From positions 21,100,847 to 21,164,846 of the forward strand of contig NC_079415.1 in assembly GCF_026213295.1 (NCBI RefSeq): 64,000 nt of DNA, read 5' to 3'. Position numbers and translations under genes: made by a program. The stretch is from Gadus chalcogrammus (taxonomy: Eukaryota; Chordata; Actinopteri; Gadiformes; Gadidae). Numbering within the stretch: the stretch's first letter is position 1; each line of letters begins with the position of its first letter. The notes under the pieces were generated by a model. It saw only the letters and a list, made by a program, of their open reading frames with translations, searched no databases and had not been told where the DNA came from. Of the stretch, positions 44,686-54,479 are shown piece by piece.

Positions 44686-45936
44686 TTGGTTCCTAGCTAC
44701 CAGCCTCTGCCCCCGGTCCCTAGCTACCAACCTCCTCCCTTGCGGACAATCAGAGTGGGGGTGGTGAGTTTGGGTTACCACCCGGTTCCTCCTGGCACTC
44801 CAGCTCTCGCACTGACTCCGGTCCCCGAGCCCTGTCCGGTTCCTGAGCCCACTCCTCGCCTTCCAGAGGGGGACCGGCCTCTGCTCCTGCCGGAGGTGGC
44901 CCGCCCTCCAGACCGTCCAGGGGAGGCACGCCCTCCGCTCCTGCCTGAGGGGGCCCGCCCTCTGCTCCTTCCAGAGGGGGACCGGCCTCTGCTCCTGCCG
45001 GAGGTGGCCCGCCCTCCAGACCGTCCAGGGGAGGCACGCCCTCCGCTCCTGCCTTTGGGGCCCCGCCCTCTGCTCCTTCCAGAGGGGGACCGGCCTCTGC
45101 TCCTGCCGGAGGGGGCCCGCCCTCCAGACCGTCCAGGGGAGGCACGCCCTCCGCTCCTGCCTGTGGGGGTCCTCCTCCACTCCTTCCCGAGGGGGGTTCC
45201 TCTTCAAGGCCTTCCAGAGGGATCCCGCCTTCCAAACCTTTTGGAAGGGGCACGCCCTCTTCCTCCAGAGGGGACCAGCCCTCTACCTTGCCTTCCTGAG
45301 GGGTCCCGCCTTCCAGAGGGGGTCTGCCCTCTACCTCGCCTACCTCCAGAGGGGACCAGCCCTCTACCTTGCCTTCCTGAGGGGTCCCGCCTTCCAGAGG
45401 GGGTCCGCCCTCTACCTTGCCTTCCAGAGGGGGTCCGCCCTCTACCTGGCCTTCCTCCAGAGGGAACCCGCCCTCTACCTGGCCTTCCTACAGAGGGGAC
45501 CCGCCCTCTACCTGGCCTTCCTCCAGAGGGGACCCGCCCTCTTCCTGGCCTTCCACCAGAGGGGACCCGCCCTCTACCTGGTCTTCCTCCAGAGGGGATC
45601 CGCCCTCTACCTCTCCTTCCTCCAGAGGGGTCCCGCCCTCCACCTCGCCTTCCTCCTGAGGGGACCCGCCCTCTACCTCGCCTTCGCCGTCCTCCTGAAG
45701 GTTTCCGCCTTCGCCACTGCTGGCCTTCAGAGGGGTTTCCTTGCCGCTGCAGGCCTCCTGAGGGACTGAGCCCTCATCGTCCTTGCCGCCGGCCTCCTGA
45801 AGGGTTCCGCCTTCACTCTACCTCTGCTTGCCCCCCAGGACGTCCGCCTGAGGCTCCCTGCCATGCCCTGGGGCAGTTTTCTGGCCGCCCGCCTGACGTC
45901 CCTCCGCTCTGCCCCAGTCCATTTATTTTTTTTTGA
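44686..45936 (+). CDS. Proline-rich tandem-repeat ORF of the LTR element
   Basis: About 416 codons open from 44665 to 45936. First third: three 36-residue repeats (108 bp, period exact at 44873, 44981, 45089) containing RPLLLPEVARPPDRPGEARP. Middle: about ten 11-residue repeats of the form LPPEGTRPLPG (33 bp). C-terminal part: Arg/Pro/Cys-rich, then a Phe run. No zinc knuckle or capsid motif is visible. Because the repeat period is a multiple of three and the DNA is GC-rich, the reverse strand is also open for 160-195 codons, which weakens the case for selection on this frame. Confidence 0.45.
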   Translation: MVPSYQPLPPVPSYQPPPLRTIRVGVVSLGYHPVPPGTPALALTPVPEPCPVPEPTPRLPEGDRPLLLPEVARPPDRPGEARPPLLPEGARPLLLPEGDRPLLLPEVARPPDRPGEARPPLLPLGPRPLLLPEGDRPLLLPEGARPPDRPGEARPPLLPVGVLLHSFPRGVPLQGLPEGSRLPNLLEGARPLPPEGTSPLPCLPEGSRLPEGVCPLPRLPPEGTSPLPCLPEGSRLPEGVRPLPCLPEGVRPLPGLPPEGTRPLPGLPTEGTRPLPGLPPEGTRPLPGLPPEGTRPLPGLPPEGIRPLPLLPPEGSRPPPRLPPEGTRPLPRLRRPPEGFRLRHCWPSEGFPCRCRPPEGLSPHRPCRRPPEGFRLHSTSACPPGRPPEAPCHALGQFSGRPPDVPPLCPSPFIFF

Positions 45937-46345
45937 TTCCCCCCTCCTGGCGCCCCTCCACCCACCCGTTTTGGGTTTGACTTTCTTCCTTTTTTTCTTT
46001 TTTTGCTTGTCGTGGGTCGCCTGGGTGTCGACCCTTAAGGGGGGGGTACTGTCATGGTCTGTCGTGTTTTGGTGTGTTTCCCTGTGTTTCCCTCCTGGGT
46101 TGATTACTAATCCCTCCCCTAATGTGTCTCAGCTGTTCCTCGTTGTGTTTGTTACTTAAGCCCTTGTCTTTCCTTTGTTCCTTGTGCTATCATTGTGGTT
46201 GTTCGTCCTGCGTGTTCCCTGTTCCCTGTTGTCACCTGAGTTCCCTGGTTCCTTGCCTTAGCCTCTAGGCATAAATAAAGTGCTGTTCTCCCTAAACCGT
46301 CTGCGTCTGGGTCCTACCTGCCTGCCTGCACCCGCAACCGTAACA

Positions 46346-46953
46346 TGATGTCTGATGCTGTTATTTCTACAGAACCATCAACCAGCTGTGCAATCCAGGA
46401 GACTGATGGGATGACACACCGTGATGCTTCTACACAGGGGGAGTATACATTCATGGAAGATCACATCTATGCTGTCAGTGACTCACTCCATTTTCCTCTC
46501 CTCCATGACCAGGCAACACAGTGTCCTGAAAAACATCTTCTCCGGAATGATCGGCTGTGTCTACTGTACACTGGGTTTTCAGTGGAAGCCTTTGAGGCTT
46601 TATCCGACGACCTGAAAAAAGGATGCAGCATCTCTCAGCTACATCCCAAGGATCAACTGTTGATGACCCTGATGAAGCTTCGGCTGAACCTATTGCAGGA
46701 CGACATCGCAGAGAAGTTCAGAGTGTCTCAGTCTGTGGTCAGTAGGATAATCTCTCAGTGGCTGGACTTCATGGAGGAGAAGATGAGGTGCTATGTTCCA
46801 TGGCTGCCCAGGGAGACGATCCACGCAACGATGCCACAGAGCTTCAAGGAATATTATCCCACATGTGTAATCGACTGTTCTGCGACCCCTCTTCAGAAGG
46901 CTCACAATCTGGACTCAAGAGGTGAGTCTTACAGTCATTACTATGGACATAAT
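46346..46953 (+). pseudogene. DDE_Tnp_4 transposase, N-terminal portion
   Basis: IS5/Harbinger-related transposase of the THAP-HTH-DDE type (ISL2EU-like). A helix-turn-helix lies around residues 105-140 (LLMTLMKLRLNLLQDDIAEK, VSQSVVSRIISQWLDF), then WLPRETIHATMPQSFKEYYP and CVIDCS with the first catalytic Asp (about residue 177). The coding exon probably starts at an acceptor near 46370 (tatttctacag). The coding sequence is cut by the Gypsy element after 'ggacataat' and continues at 51581. No THAP domain is present here. Confidence 0.85.
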
Positions 46954-47138
46954 TGTTATGTATGAAGCTGAAGGTGCTTCGTTTATGGTGACCACTAGGT
47001 GGCACCTCTGACTTGTATAAATTCCCATGCCCAATAAACCAGCCTCGCTGAAGTTGTAGAACAAGATACAATGTTTCTGTGTTGATCTCTGTATGGGCTG
47101 TGAAGGATAGTCACGTAAAAGATACAGGGAACATAACA
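46954..47138 (+). repeat. Gypsy 5' LTR
   Basis: Contains caataaaccagcctcgctga (polyA-type signal). Followed two bases later by aattggcgatgag, the likely tRNA primer-binding site. Confidence 0.92.
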
Positions 47139-47246
47139 TAAATTGGCGATGAGATGCGTAGTTCGGAAGACGTTTGACTGGTCATCAGAACAAAAGAAGA
47201 ACCACGTTGGAAGCTAGCTATTGAGCTAGAGTGTATCTGTTAAGAG

Positions 47247-47708
47247 GTGATGAGCCAATCTTCTAACGAAGACTCCGTTATTGAAGAGAAAGCAACTGAG
47301 AGCGGACGCATCATGGCGGGAATAATTGGAAATATGGATCCCTTTGATGATACTGGTGAACAATGGGCAACGTATATTGAGCGTTTTGAACATTACATTC
47401 TTGCTAATGAGATCAGAACAGCTAAGAAGGTGCCGGTGTTGTTTAGTGTGATGGGACCAAGAACTTATGGATTACTTCGCAGTTTGGTGGCTCCTGACAA
47501 GCCTGGGGAGATGGATTATGGACGTGTTGTGGAAGTATTGCAAACCCATTTCGCTCCAAGACCGCTTGTTATAGCGGAAAGATTCCGGTTCCACAAGCGT
47601 AATCTGGGGGAAGAGGAAACCGTTGCGCAGTACGTTGCTGTACTGAACATTGTGAGTTCGGTGCTTATCTTGAAGACGCACTACGGGACAGATTTGTCTG
47701 TGGATTAA
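47247..47708 (+). pseudogene. Gypsy Gag N-terminal/capsid region
   Basis: About 150 codons with retrotransposon Gag features: WATYIERFEHYILANEI, VLFSVMGPRTYGLLRSL, LQTHFAPRPLVIAERFRFHK. Gag packages the element RNA. A frameshift near 47645 diverts the frame to a stop at 47706; the sequence that continues Gag in another frame (with DRFVCGLK) runs directly into the 47768 ORF. Gag and Pol therefore appear to have been one frame originally. Confidence 0.85.
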
Positions 47709-47767
47709 AGACTGAAACAGTTCAGAAGCGCCTTTTAACCGAGAAGGATCTCACTTTTCAGAAAGCA

Positions 47768-49492
47768 GTGGATTATGCGGTGACGGCAGAGACAGCCACA
47801 CGCAACGTGCAGCAATTAAGCAGTTCACTTAAAGTGCATGCAATAAGTGCCAACAAAGGTGACCAATGCCGCAGGTGCGGGAAAACGAACCATACAGATG
47901 AAGACTGCTGGTACAAAGATCGCGACTGTTACCAGTGTGGGAGGAAAGGCCATACCAAACACATGTGTAAGAGTCAATCCAGAAGCAGCCAAGGCAGAGA
48001 ATGGAGACAGAAAGGTAATACAATGAAGCGCAGTGTTAAAGACAGAAAGAAGAGAATTCATCATGTTGATGCTAGGAATGTTAGTGAAAGTGATGAGACT
48101 AAATCTGACACTGACTCTGAGTTGGGACTTTATGCCTTGTCTGAAAAAGGGAAATATTCCAGAATCTCAGTGCTGCCTAGAGTTAATGGAAAGAAAATGG
48201 AAATGGAATTGGATACTGGGGCTGCTGTGTCTTTAATTTCTTGGGAACTGTATAAAAGCAAGTTAAGTAAATTACCTCTGCAACCCACTGAGATAATGCT
48301 TAAAACTTACACTGGAGAGCCATTGGCACCAGAAGGGGTGATCAAAGTACAAGTTAAGTTAAATAAGCAGTGTGCTGTTTTGCCTTTGTACATAGTGAAA
48401 GTTGATGCACCTCCACTGTTTGGCAGAGAGTGGCTGAGAGTTATCAAACTGTATTGGAAAGACTTGAAGACAGTGCATGCCTTTGAGCAAAGAGAGAAAG
48501 ACAGCTTGAAGATGGTGATAAAGAGACACTCAGCTGTGTTCTCTACAGAGTTAGGCACACTGAAGCAGATTAAAGCCACACTGACTGTTAGACCTAACAG
48601 TATACCTAAATTCTGCCCCCCACGTAAGGTGCCCTATGCACTTCGACCTCGAGTTGAAGCCGAGCTGAAGCGCCTAACTGAGCTTGGGGTGATCTCACCA
48701 TTGGAGAATAGTGAGTGGGCCACACCAGTGGTGCCAGTTATCAAGAAGGATGGCACAGTTAGACTGTGTGGCGATTTCAAGGTAACCCTCAACCAAGCTC
48801 TCTGCGTGGATAGATACCCATTACCACGCATTGAAGACATTTTTGCCTCTCTAGCAGGAGGGCAACGCTTCAGTAAGTTAGACTTATCTAATGCCTATCG
48901 GCATATGGAGGTAGAAGAGAAGTGTAGGAAGCTGCTAACTATCTCCACACAGAAAGGGCTATTCCGCTTTAATCGCTTTTACCTGGACGACATCCTCATC
49001 AGTGGTCCTGATGAACAGACTCACCTCAAAGCGCTGGATTCAGTCCTAGGCAGGCTAGAGGAGTATGGCCTGCATCTCAAACAAGAGAAGTGCCAGTTTT
49101 TCCAGGAGTCTGTGGAATACTTGGGCCACATCATTGACGCGGCCGGGCTCCACAAATCACCGGAGAAGGTACGTGCTATTGTGGAAGCATCAGCACCACG
49201 TGATGTCAGCCAGCTACGTTCGTTCCTGGGAATGCTGAACTATTATGAACGCTTCATTCCTAATGTATCCACTGTCCTTAAACCATTAAATGAACTGCTA
49301 AATAAAGGGAAGCAATGGCAGTGGACAGTAGACTGTGAATCAGCTTTCCAGAAAGCAAAAGCACTCCTAGTATCACAGGAAGTATTAACGCACTACAATC
49401 CTGAGCTGCCCCTTCGCCTTGCGTGCGATGCTTCACCATATGGGGTCGGAGCTGTGCTCTCGCACGCTATGCCTGAGAGGAACAACCTATAG
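47768..49492 (+). pseudogene. Gypsy zinc knuckles, protease and reverse transcriptase
   Basis: 574 codons. Two CCHC knuckles (C34-C37-H42-C47 and C54-C57-H62-C67), aspartic protease motif LDTGA at 148-152, RT from about 285 (SEWATPVVPVIKKDG, LCGDFK, KLDLSNAY), YLDD catalytic box at 405-408 and the connection to RNase H (LACDASPYGVGAVLS) near the end. RT blocks between motif A and YLDD are missing: KGLFRFNR joins directly to FYLDD, an in-frame loss of about 35 residues. A frameshift leads to the stop at 49490. Confidence 0.9.
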
Positions 49493-50001
49493 CTTATGCT
49501 TCACGAACACTCAGTAAGGCAGAACAAAACTATGCCCAGATAGAGAGGGAGGCGCTAGCGATAGTCTTTGGAGTTCGCAAGTTCCATCAGTACCTCTATG
49601 GTAACAAGTTTACCCTACTCACTGACCATCGCCCGCTGACCTCCATCCTGAGTCCAGTGAAAAGTACACCATCAATGGCTGCAGCCCGAATGCAGCGCTG
49701 GGCACTCCTCCTATCAGCGCATGAGTATACCATCGAATACCGTAAGGGTGCACTACATGCAAATGCAGATGGACTTTCACGCTTACCACTCTCCCACACT
49801 CATAAAGAGAAGCTAGGCGCAGTAGAGGTGTTCTACACATCTCAGTTGGACACACTACCAGTCAGTAACACCGAGATCAAACGTGAGACCCTGTCTAACT
49901 CCACTTTATCTCGTGTCCAGGAAAATTGTCTCCACTGGTCGTTGTCCAGCTGCAAAGGATGCCGACGAAGAGCTGTCGCCCTATCTGTTGCGCCGGCATG
50001 A
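49493..50001 (+). pseudogene. Gypsy RNase H
   Basis: In a shifted frame, 49493 onward gives SKAEQNYAQIEREALAIVFG and KFHQYLYGNKFTLLTDHRPL. From 49657 the frame reads MQRWALLLSAHEYTIEYRKG, HANADGLSRLP. These are the standard Gypsy RNase H motifs. A further frameshift near 49930 separates it from integrase. Confidence 0.85.
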
Positions 50002-51223
50002 CCTCACCATACAACAGGGATGCCTCATGTGGGGTATGAGAGTGATTGTGCCTCCTAAACTGCGCCCCCGGGTTCTGAAAGAGCTCCACTCAGCACATCC
50101 AGGAGTAGTGAGGATGAAGAGCTTGGCACGCAGTTATGTGTGGTGGCCCGGCATCGACTCTCAAATTGAGCTTCACGCCAAATCCTGCCCCCCGTGTCAG
50201 AGCATACAAAAAGCACCTGGGTTAGCTCCTCTACACCCTTGGATGTGGCCATCCAGTCCTTGGGAAAGGATACATGTGGACTTTGCGGGTCCATTCGAAG
50301 GTCATATGTACCTGATCACTGTGGACGCCCATTCCAAGTGGCCTGAGGTGCATATCATGGACAGCACCACAGCCAGCAAGACCATACACGTGCTCAGGGG
50401 ACTTTTCAGTTGCCATGGAATTCCGCACATCCTTGTGAGCGACAACGGACCTCAGTTCTGTTCTGAAGAATTCAGTGCCTTCCTGAAGTCCAATGGAGTC
50501 AAACACACCCGCTCAGCGCCGTACCATCCTGCTACCAATGGCTTGGCAGAGCGTTTTGTGCGCACATTCAAACAGGCCTTAAAATCATCTAAGGGCACCG
50601 GGATGGTGCAACAACGCCTTGATACGTTCCTGCTGGCATACCGCAACATCCCCCACACCACAACAACGGAAACGCCAGCCATGTTGTTCCTTGGACGCAG
50701 GCTGCGTTCTCGTCTGGATTTCCTGAAACCCAATATTGCTGGAACAGTGCACAGATCACAGGATGCCCAACAACAACGCCGCCACCAACACTCAAAGGAC
50801 AGGCAGTTTGATGTTGGGGAGCCAGTCCGTGTGCGGGACTATAGGAAGGGGGAGGAGAAGTGGACACAAGGCATTGTTGTGGAAAAGACAGGTCCAGTGT
50901 CGTACAGGATAAATGTGGGAGTACCAGGGGTATGGAAACGCCATGTGGATCAGATGCTGACACGCCCCGATCCAGAGCTGCAGCAGACTGCAGTGAACCT
51001 TCCAGTACCAGAGGACTTACCCCCGAGTGATATCTGCACCACACTCCACTCTAATACACCTCACACACAGGAGCCTGACTGTCAAATTTCTCAGCACACA
51101 CAATCTCCACACCAGTCCACTGACTCACCACAGACTGCGCTAACCGGTACTCCGGTAACAGAGACAATGAGACGCTATCCTGTGAGGATTACTAAACCGC
51201 CCGTACGTTACGGTGCGGAGTGA
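49883..51223 (+). CDS. Gypsy integrase
   Basis: 446 codons. Zinc-binding H69/H72 with C102/C105, catalytic D133 (HVDFAGPF), D187 (VSDNGPQF) and E223 (GLAERF), giving the D..D(35)E spacing. C-terminal part has the GPVSYRINV/WKRHVDQM motif of Gypsy integrases. The domain looks intact; the first 20 or so codons before the frameshift may not belong to it. Inserts element cDNA into chromosomal DNA. Ends about 170 bases before the 3' LTR. Confidence 0.9.
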   Translation: MRPCLTPLYLVSRKIVSTGRCPAAKDADEELSPYLLRRHDLTIQQGCLMWGMRVIVPPKLRPRVLKELHSAHPGVVRMKSLARSYVWWPGIDSQIELHAKSCPPCQSIQKAPGLAPLHPWMWPSSPWERIHVDFAGPFEGHMYLITVDAHSKWPEVHIMDSTTASKTIHVLRGLFSCHGIPHILVSDNGPQFCSEEFSAFLKSNGVKHTRSAPYHPATNGLAERFVRTFKQALKSSKGTGMVQQRLDTFLLAYRNIPHTTTTETPAMLFLGRRLRSRLDFLKPNIAGTVHRSQDAQQQRRHQHSKDRQFDVGEPVRVRDYRKGEEKWTQGIVVEKTGPVSYRINVGVPGVWKRHVDQMLTRPDPELQQTAVNLPVPEDLPPSDICTTLHSNTPHTQEPDCQISQHTQSPHQSTDSPQTALTGTPVTETMRRYPVRITKPPVRYGAE

Positions 51224-51390
51224 CCACATTGTTTATTGTAATATAATGTTCTGAGACATATTGTTTGCAGTATAAGAAGACATCCCCTCATTTTTATTTG
51301 ATGTAAAAAAAAGAAAGATATAATCTTTTCTGTTGTGTTAAAGTAAATATCCTTTGTGTTGATTGACAACATATCTTAGCGGGGAGGAAA

Positions 51391-51575
51391 TGTTATGTAT
51401 GAAGCTGAAGGTGCTTCGTTTATGGTGACCACTAGGTGGCACCTCTGACTTGTATAAATTCCCGTGCACAATAAACCAGCCTCGCTGAAGTTGTAGAACA
51501 AGATACAATGTTTCTGTGTTGATCTCTGTATGGGCTGTGAAGGATAGTCACGTAAAAGATACAGGGAACATAACA
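51391..51575 (+). repeat. Gypsy 3' LTR
   Basis: Nearly identical to the 5' LTR (cccgtgcaca against cccatgccca). Preceded directly by the purine tract. Confidence 0.92.
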
Positions 51576-51580
51576 ATAAT

Positions 51581-51943
51581 ACAATCAAGTTCCTCTTAGC
51601 TATTGCACCATGTGGTTTGATTATGTTCATCTCTCCAGCATATGGTGGGAGATGCAGTGACAAGTTCATCACAGCCAACTCAGGGTTTCTGGAGTATCTG
51701 CTTCCAGGTGATGAGGTGATGGGTGACCGAGGATTTGTTATCGAAGATCTTCTGTTTGAACGTAAAGTCAAACTCGTCCTGCCGGCTTTCACCAGAAGAG
51801 GCCTTCCCTTGTCCGAAGAAGACACCACCTACACGAGGCGCATAGCCAACATCCGAGTGCATGTTGAGAGGGTCATACGCCGCCTGAAGAACTACAGAAT
51901 AGTCTCTCAAACAGTGCCAATTAACCTTGCTCCGAAATTTTAA
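51581..51943 (+). pseudogene. DDE_Tnp_4 transposase, C-terminal portion
   Basis: Frame continues that of 46346-46953 once the Gypsy element and one TSD are disregarded. Visible: ISPAYGGRCSDKFITANSGF, VMGDRGF (second catalytic Asp) and RIANIRVHVERVIRRLKNYR (catalytic Glu). All three acidic residues survive in the two halves, so the Gypsy insertion is the main visible lesion of the DDE domain. Sequence after 51943 to about 52200 is probably its 3' UTR (aataaaataaacttg near 52172). Confidence 0.85.
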
Positions 51944-52470
51944 AATATTCTGAGAGTCTGCAGGTCGATGTCATCTTCTTGGGGACATTATACGAAGAGG
52001 ATGAGGAATAAGATGTTCAATCAGTTATAAGTTCAATCAGTTGTAATGGTTACATGGTTAAAATATTGTTTCTATTGTTGTTTATACTGTTCATTTTTAC
52101 AAATCTATACCAAACTTTAACTGATATCTGTATTTTTATACACAAACATGATGTCTTTGTCAGAGAGGGTGAATAAAATAAACTTGACACATTTGAGGCA
52201 TTTGCTAAATCCTTTAATGATTGAGTTAATGCTTTGACATAATACTAAAAACGAATTACATTAAAAACAATAGCCAATAATATGTACAAATAGTAGTTAA
52301 AATATGCACAAGTTGTTAAGTAGTATAAAGTAATAATTTGCATAACTGCATATACCGCTCACAGAGCAACCGGCGACCATTATACTCGTCTGAAACACAA
52401 GGAAACATGTCTCTGAAATAGAATGTTCTTAGTCTTGGTGTGCTGGACTGACTGGGGTTGACTGCAGCTT
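51944..52470. other. AT-rich untranslated/intergenic sequence
   Basis: No gene. Includes a polyA-type signal near 52172 and possibly the end of the DDE_Tnp_4 element; its TIR could not be located. Confidence 0.4.
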
Positions 52471-53795
52471 TCAAAAAGAGATATTCCTACCATTCCACTT
52501 TTTAAATATTGATACACCCACCGACAGCACGTAATAATTACAAATATCCCCATATGACACCTGAGGCCACCGCCCTATGTCATCCACCCACTCGGTGGAG
52601 TTCAATAACCTCGGGTGGTGAAGTACAATCCCTCCATCCGAACTTTTGACATGGCTTTTTGTCTCTACCCACGTTAGGTTCGCTGCTCGTTTGTGTTTAC
52701 ATGTGCGAAGGAAAAACACAATCTCCTGGCGGAGCTCACAGAAACGGTCTAAAACTTTCCCTTGCTCAGCCATCTCACGTCGTTATGTACGAGCAAGTCA
52801 CTGTGATCGGCGAACGTGTCCGCAAGCAGCTGACGAAACAGGCGATGTTGTAGGCTGGAGGTTGATTTGGATGAAATTCACAATGCTCATGACGGTGTCC
52901 ATGGTCTTTTTCAAATCACCACTGAGCTTAGCACACAGCACCGATTGATGAATGATGCAGTGCAAATACTGCATATGTGGGGCTATGGCTGATAGCCGCG
53001 CCACCAGCCCCTGCACTCTGCCGATCATAGCCGGAGCCCTATCAGTAACCAACAGGCACACCTTTTGTAAATCCAGTTCATGTTCATTAAAAAATGACAC
53101 TATCTTTTGAAAAATCACTTCACCTGTGTGTCCCTCCAGCGTAATTAGCCCAAGAAGTTCTTCCCGAAATCTCACTCAATCGAAAAACCTCACGTAAATG
53201 CAAAGCTGGGCCATGTCGGTACAATTAGTTGATTCGTCCACAGCGATCAATATATATTCCGCTTTTCGAACGTTTTCAAAAAGCTTCCCCGACACATCTT
53301 TTGCCAGTAATTCCACTCTGCGGAGAATTGATACGTCAAAAAGTGGCATGAATTAACGCTTTCTTTTACTTTTTGGTCAATAACCACTTCATCAATGACA
53401 GCTAGCATGCAGTCTTTAACGGTGTCCACATCGTTAAAGGGCCTCTTCTGTCTGGTTAGAGTCCAGGCTACACGCAGGGATGCTATCATGGCTCCCTCTT
53501 GTTCCGTGCAAAACTGACCAAAAGCCATTTGACTCCGTTCAAACGATGCTTGCAGCCCTTGTAATTTCTTTCTCCGTTCCTCCGAGCCCGCGGGATAACT
53601 GGCAGCAAACGAGCCGTGATTTGAGTGGTAGTGCCTCTTCACGTTGTATTCCTTAATCACGGAAATGGCTTCGTTGCACACTAAACACACCGGTTTACTA
53701 CTTGTGGCGGATGGCAAAGTAAATAAATATTTTTCAGTCCATTTGCTTTTGAATTCACCATCAACCTTCCTTTTTTTTGGCTTGGAAAGAGACAT
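52471..53795 (-). pseudogene. hAT transposase remnant (GTF2IRD2/SCAND3-like)
   Basis: Minus strand, three pieces. 53795-53247: KWTEKYLFTLPSATSSKPVC and a C37-C40...H55-H60 zinc-finger-like motif. 53175-52798: LVTDRAPAMIGRVQGLVARL and YLHCIIHQSVLCAKLSG, the hAT central motif and the characteristic HCxxHQ. 52773-52471: VLDRFCELRQEIVFFLRTC. Frameshifts or deletions near 53300-53170 and 52790 separate them, and the C-terminal dimerisation domain is missing. The relationship to the Charlie group is from motif recall. Confidence 0.8.
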
Positions 53796-54464
53796 CTTGG
53801 AGCTGATGTTAGCCTAGCTAAAGTGAGTTTCTCCGTGGTCCGCAAGCATAAAATGCAATGTGACCTTGACTGAGCCAATGGCAGGTGCAGACAGAGCGGA
53901 TGTAATCCTGTTGCCGTAGAATTCTTTATAGAATTCTTTCAGAACCATACATTATTTTTATTTTTAGAAAATATATAATTTATACCTTTTAATATATATA
54001 TATTTTTCATTCATTGTGTCTGTTTTAATAAGTTTGTTCACATAAGTCTTAATACGTATTTATTTGTTTTTCCTTCAGTTGCGTTGCCTCCAGCGCGATA
54101 ATATATATATTAGAGCCCTTATCCAATCAGATTATTTCCCTGCGCTGTCTCCGGGTAAAATAAATAAATAAAAAAGATTCTCTTCAGAATCCTGAGAGAA
54201 TACCCTCGCTGTTGACGCTAATAGGGACTATGACCTCATGGTAAAAGTCACGGCCCGCGTGTGTAATACACGGTGTAATATGAATCATATTACACAGGCA
54301 AACCTGATTTGCAGACAACAATTTTCCTAAAAAAATAATATATATATATATATATATTCTTTTTTTGTAACTCTTTTTTTAGGTCTGCAGGCAACCTCTT
54401 GCGGGCCAGAAAAAAAAGAAGATGGGCCGTATTCGGACCACGGGCCGCTAGTTGAATAGGCCTG
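53796..54464 (-). mobile_element. hAT 5' region and terminal repeat
   Basis: AT-rich sequence ending in 'cgggccgctagttgaatagg' cctg (54464). The reverse complement CAGGCCTATTCAACTAGCGG is of the hAT/Charlie terminal type. The partner TIR is not visible left of 52470, so the element is truncated. Confidence 0.65.
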
Positions 54465-54479
54465 GACTAGACCATAGAC

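Larger units (their letters stand above)
44166..46345 (+). mobile_element. Complete short LTR retrotransposon without pol
   Basis: Two 296-bp LTRs (44166-44461 and 46050-46345), TGTCATGG...(C/G)TAACA, a purine tract aaggggggggtac just before the 3' LTR, and a perfect 5-bp TSD, TGATG (44161-44165 and 46346-46350). The internal 1.6 kb encodes a short ORF and a long proline-rich repeat ORF but no protease, RT or integrase. It is therefore a non-autonomous element. A solo LTR of the family is at 6533-6811. Inserted next to an exon of a DDE_Tnp_4 transposase. Confidence 0.92.
46954..51575 (+). mobile_element. Complete Ty3/Gypsy LTR retrotransposon
   Basis: Two 185-bp LTRs (46954-47138 and 51391-51575), TGTTATGT...ATAACA, with an internal AATAAA, a purine tract (gcggggaggaaa) before the 3' LTR and a perfect 5-bp TSD, ATAAT (46949-46953 and 51576-51580). 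Domain order gag-PR-RT-RH-INT identifies Ty3/Gypsy. The LTRs differ at only about three positions, so insertion is fairly recent, yet the coding region has frameshifts and an RT deletion. Confidence 0.95.

Noticed and set aside
44620..45253. Minus-strand ORFs of 167-195 codons opposite the proline-rich ORF
   Set aside because: They are mirror frames of a GC-rich repeat whose period is a multiple of three; no independent start context or motif.
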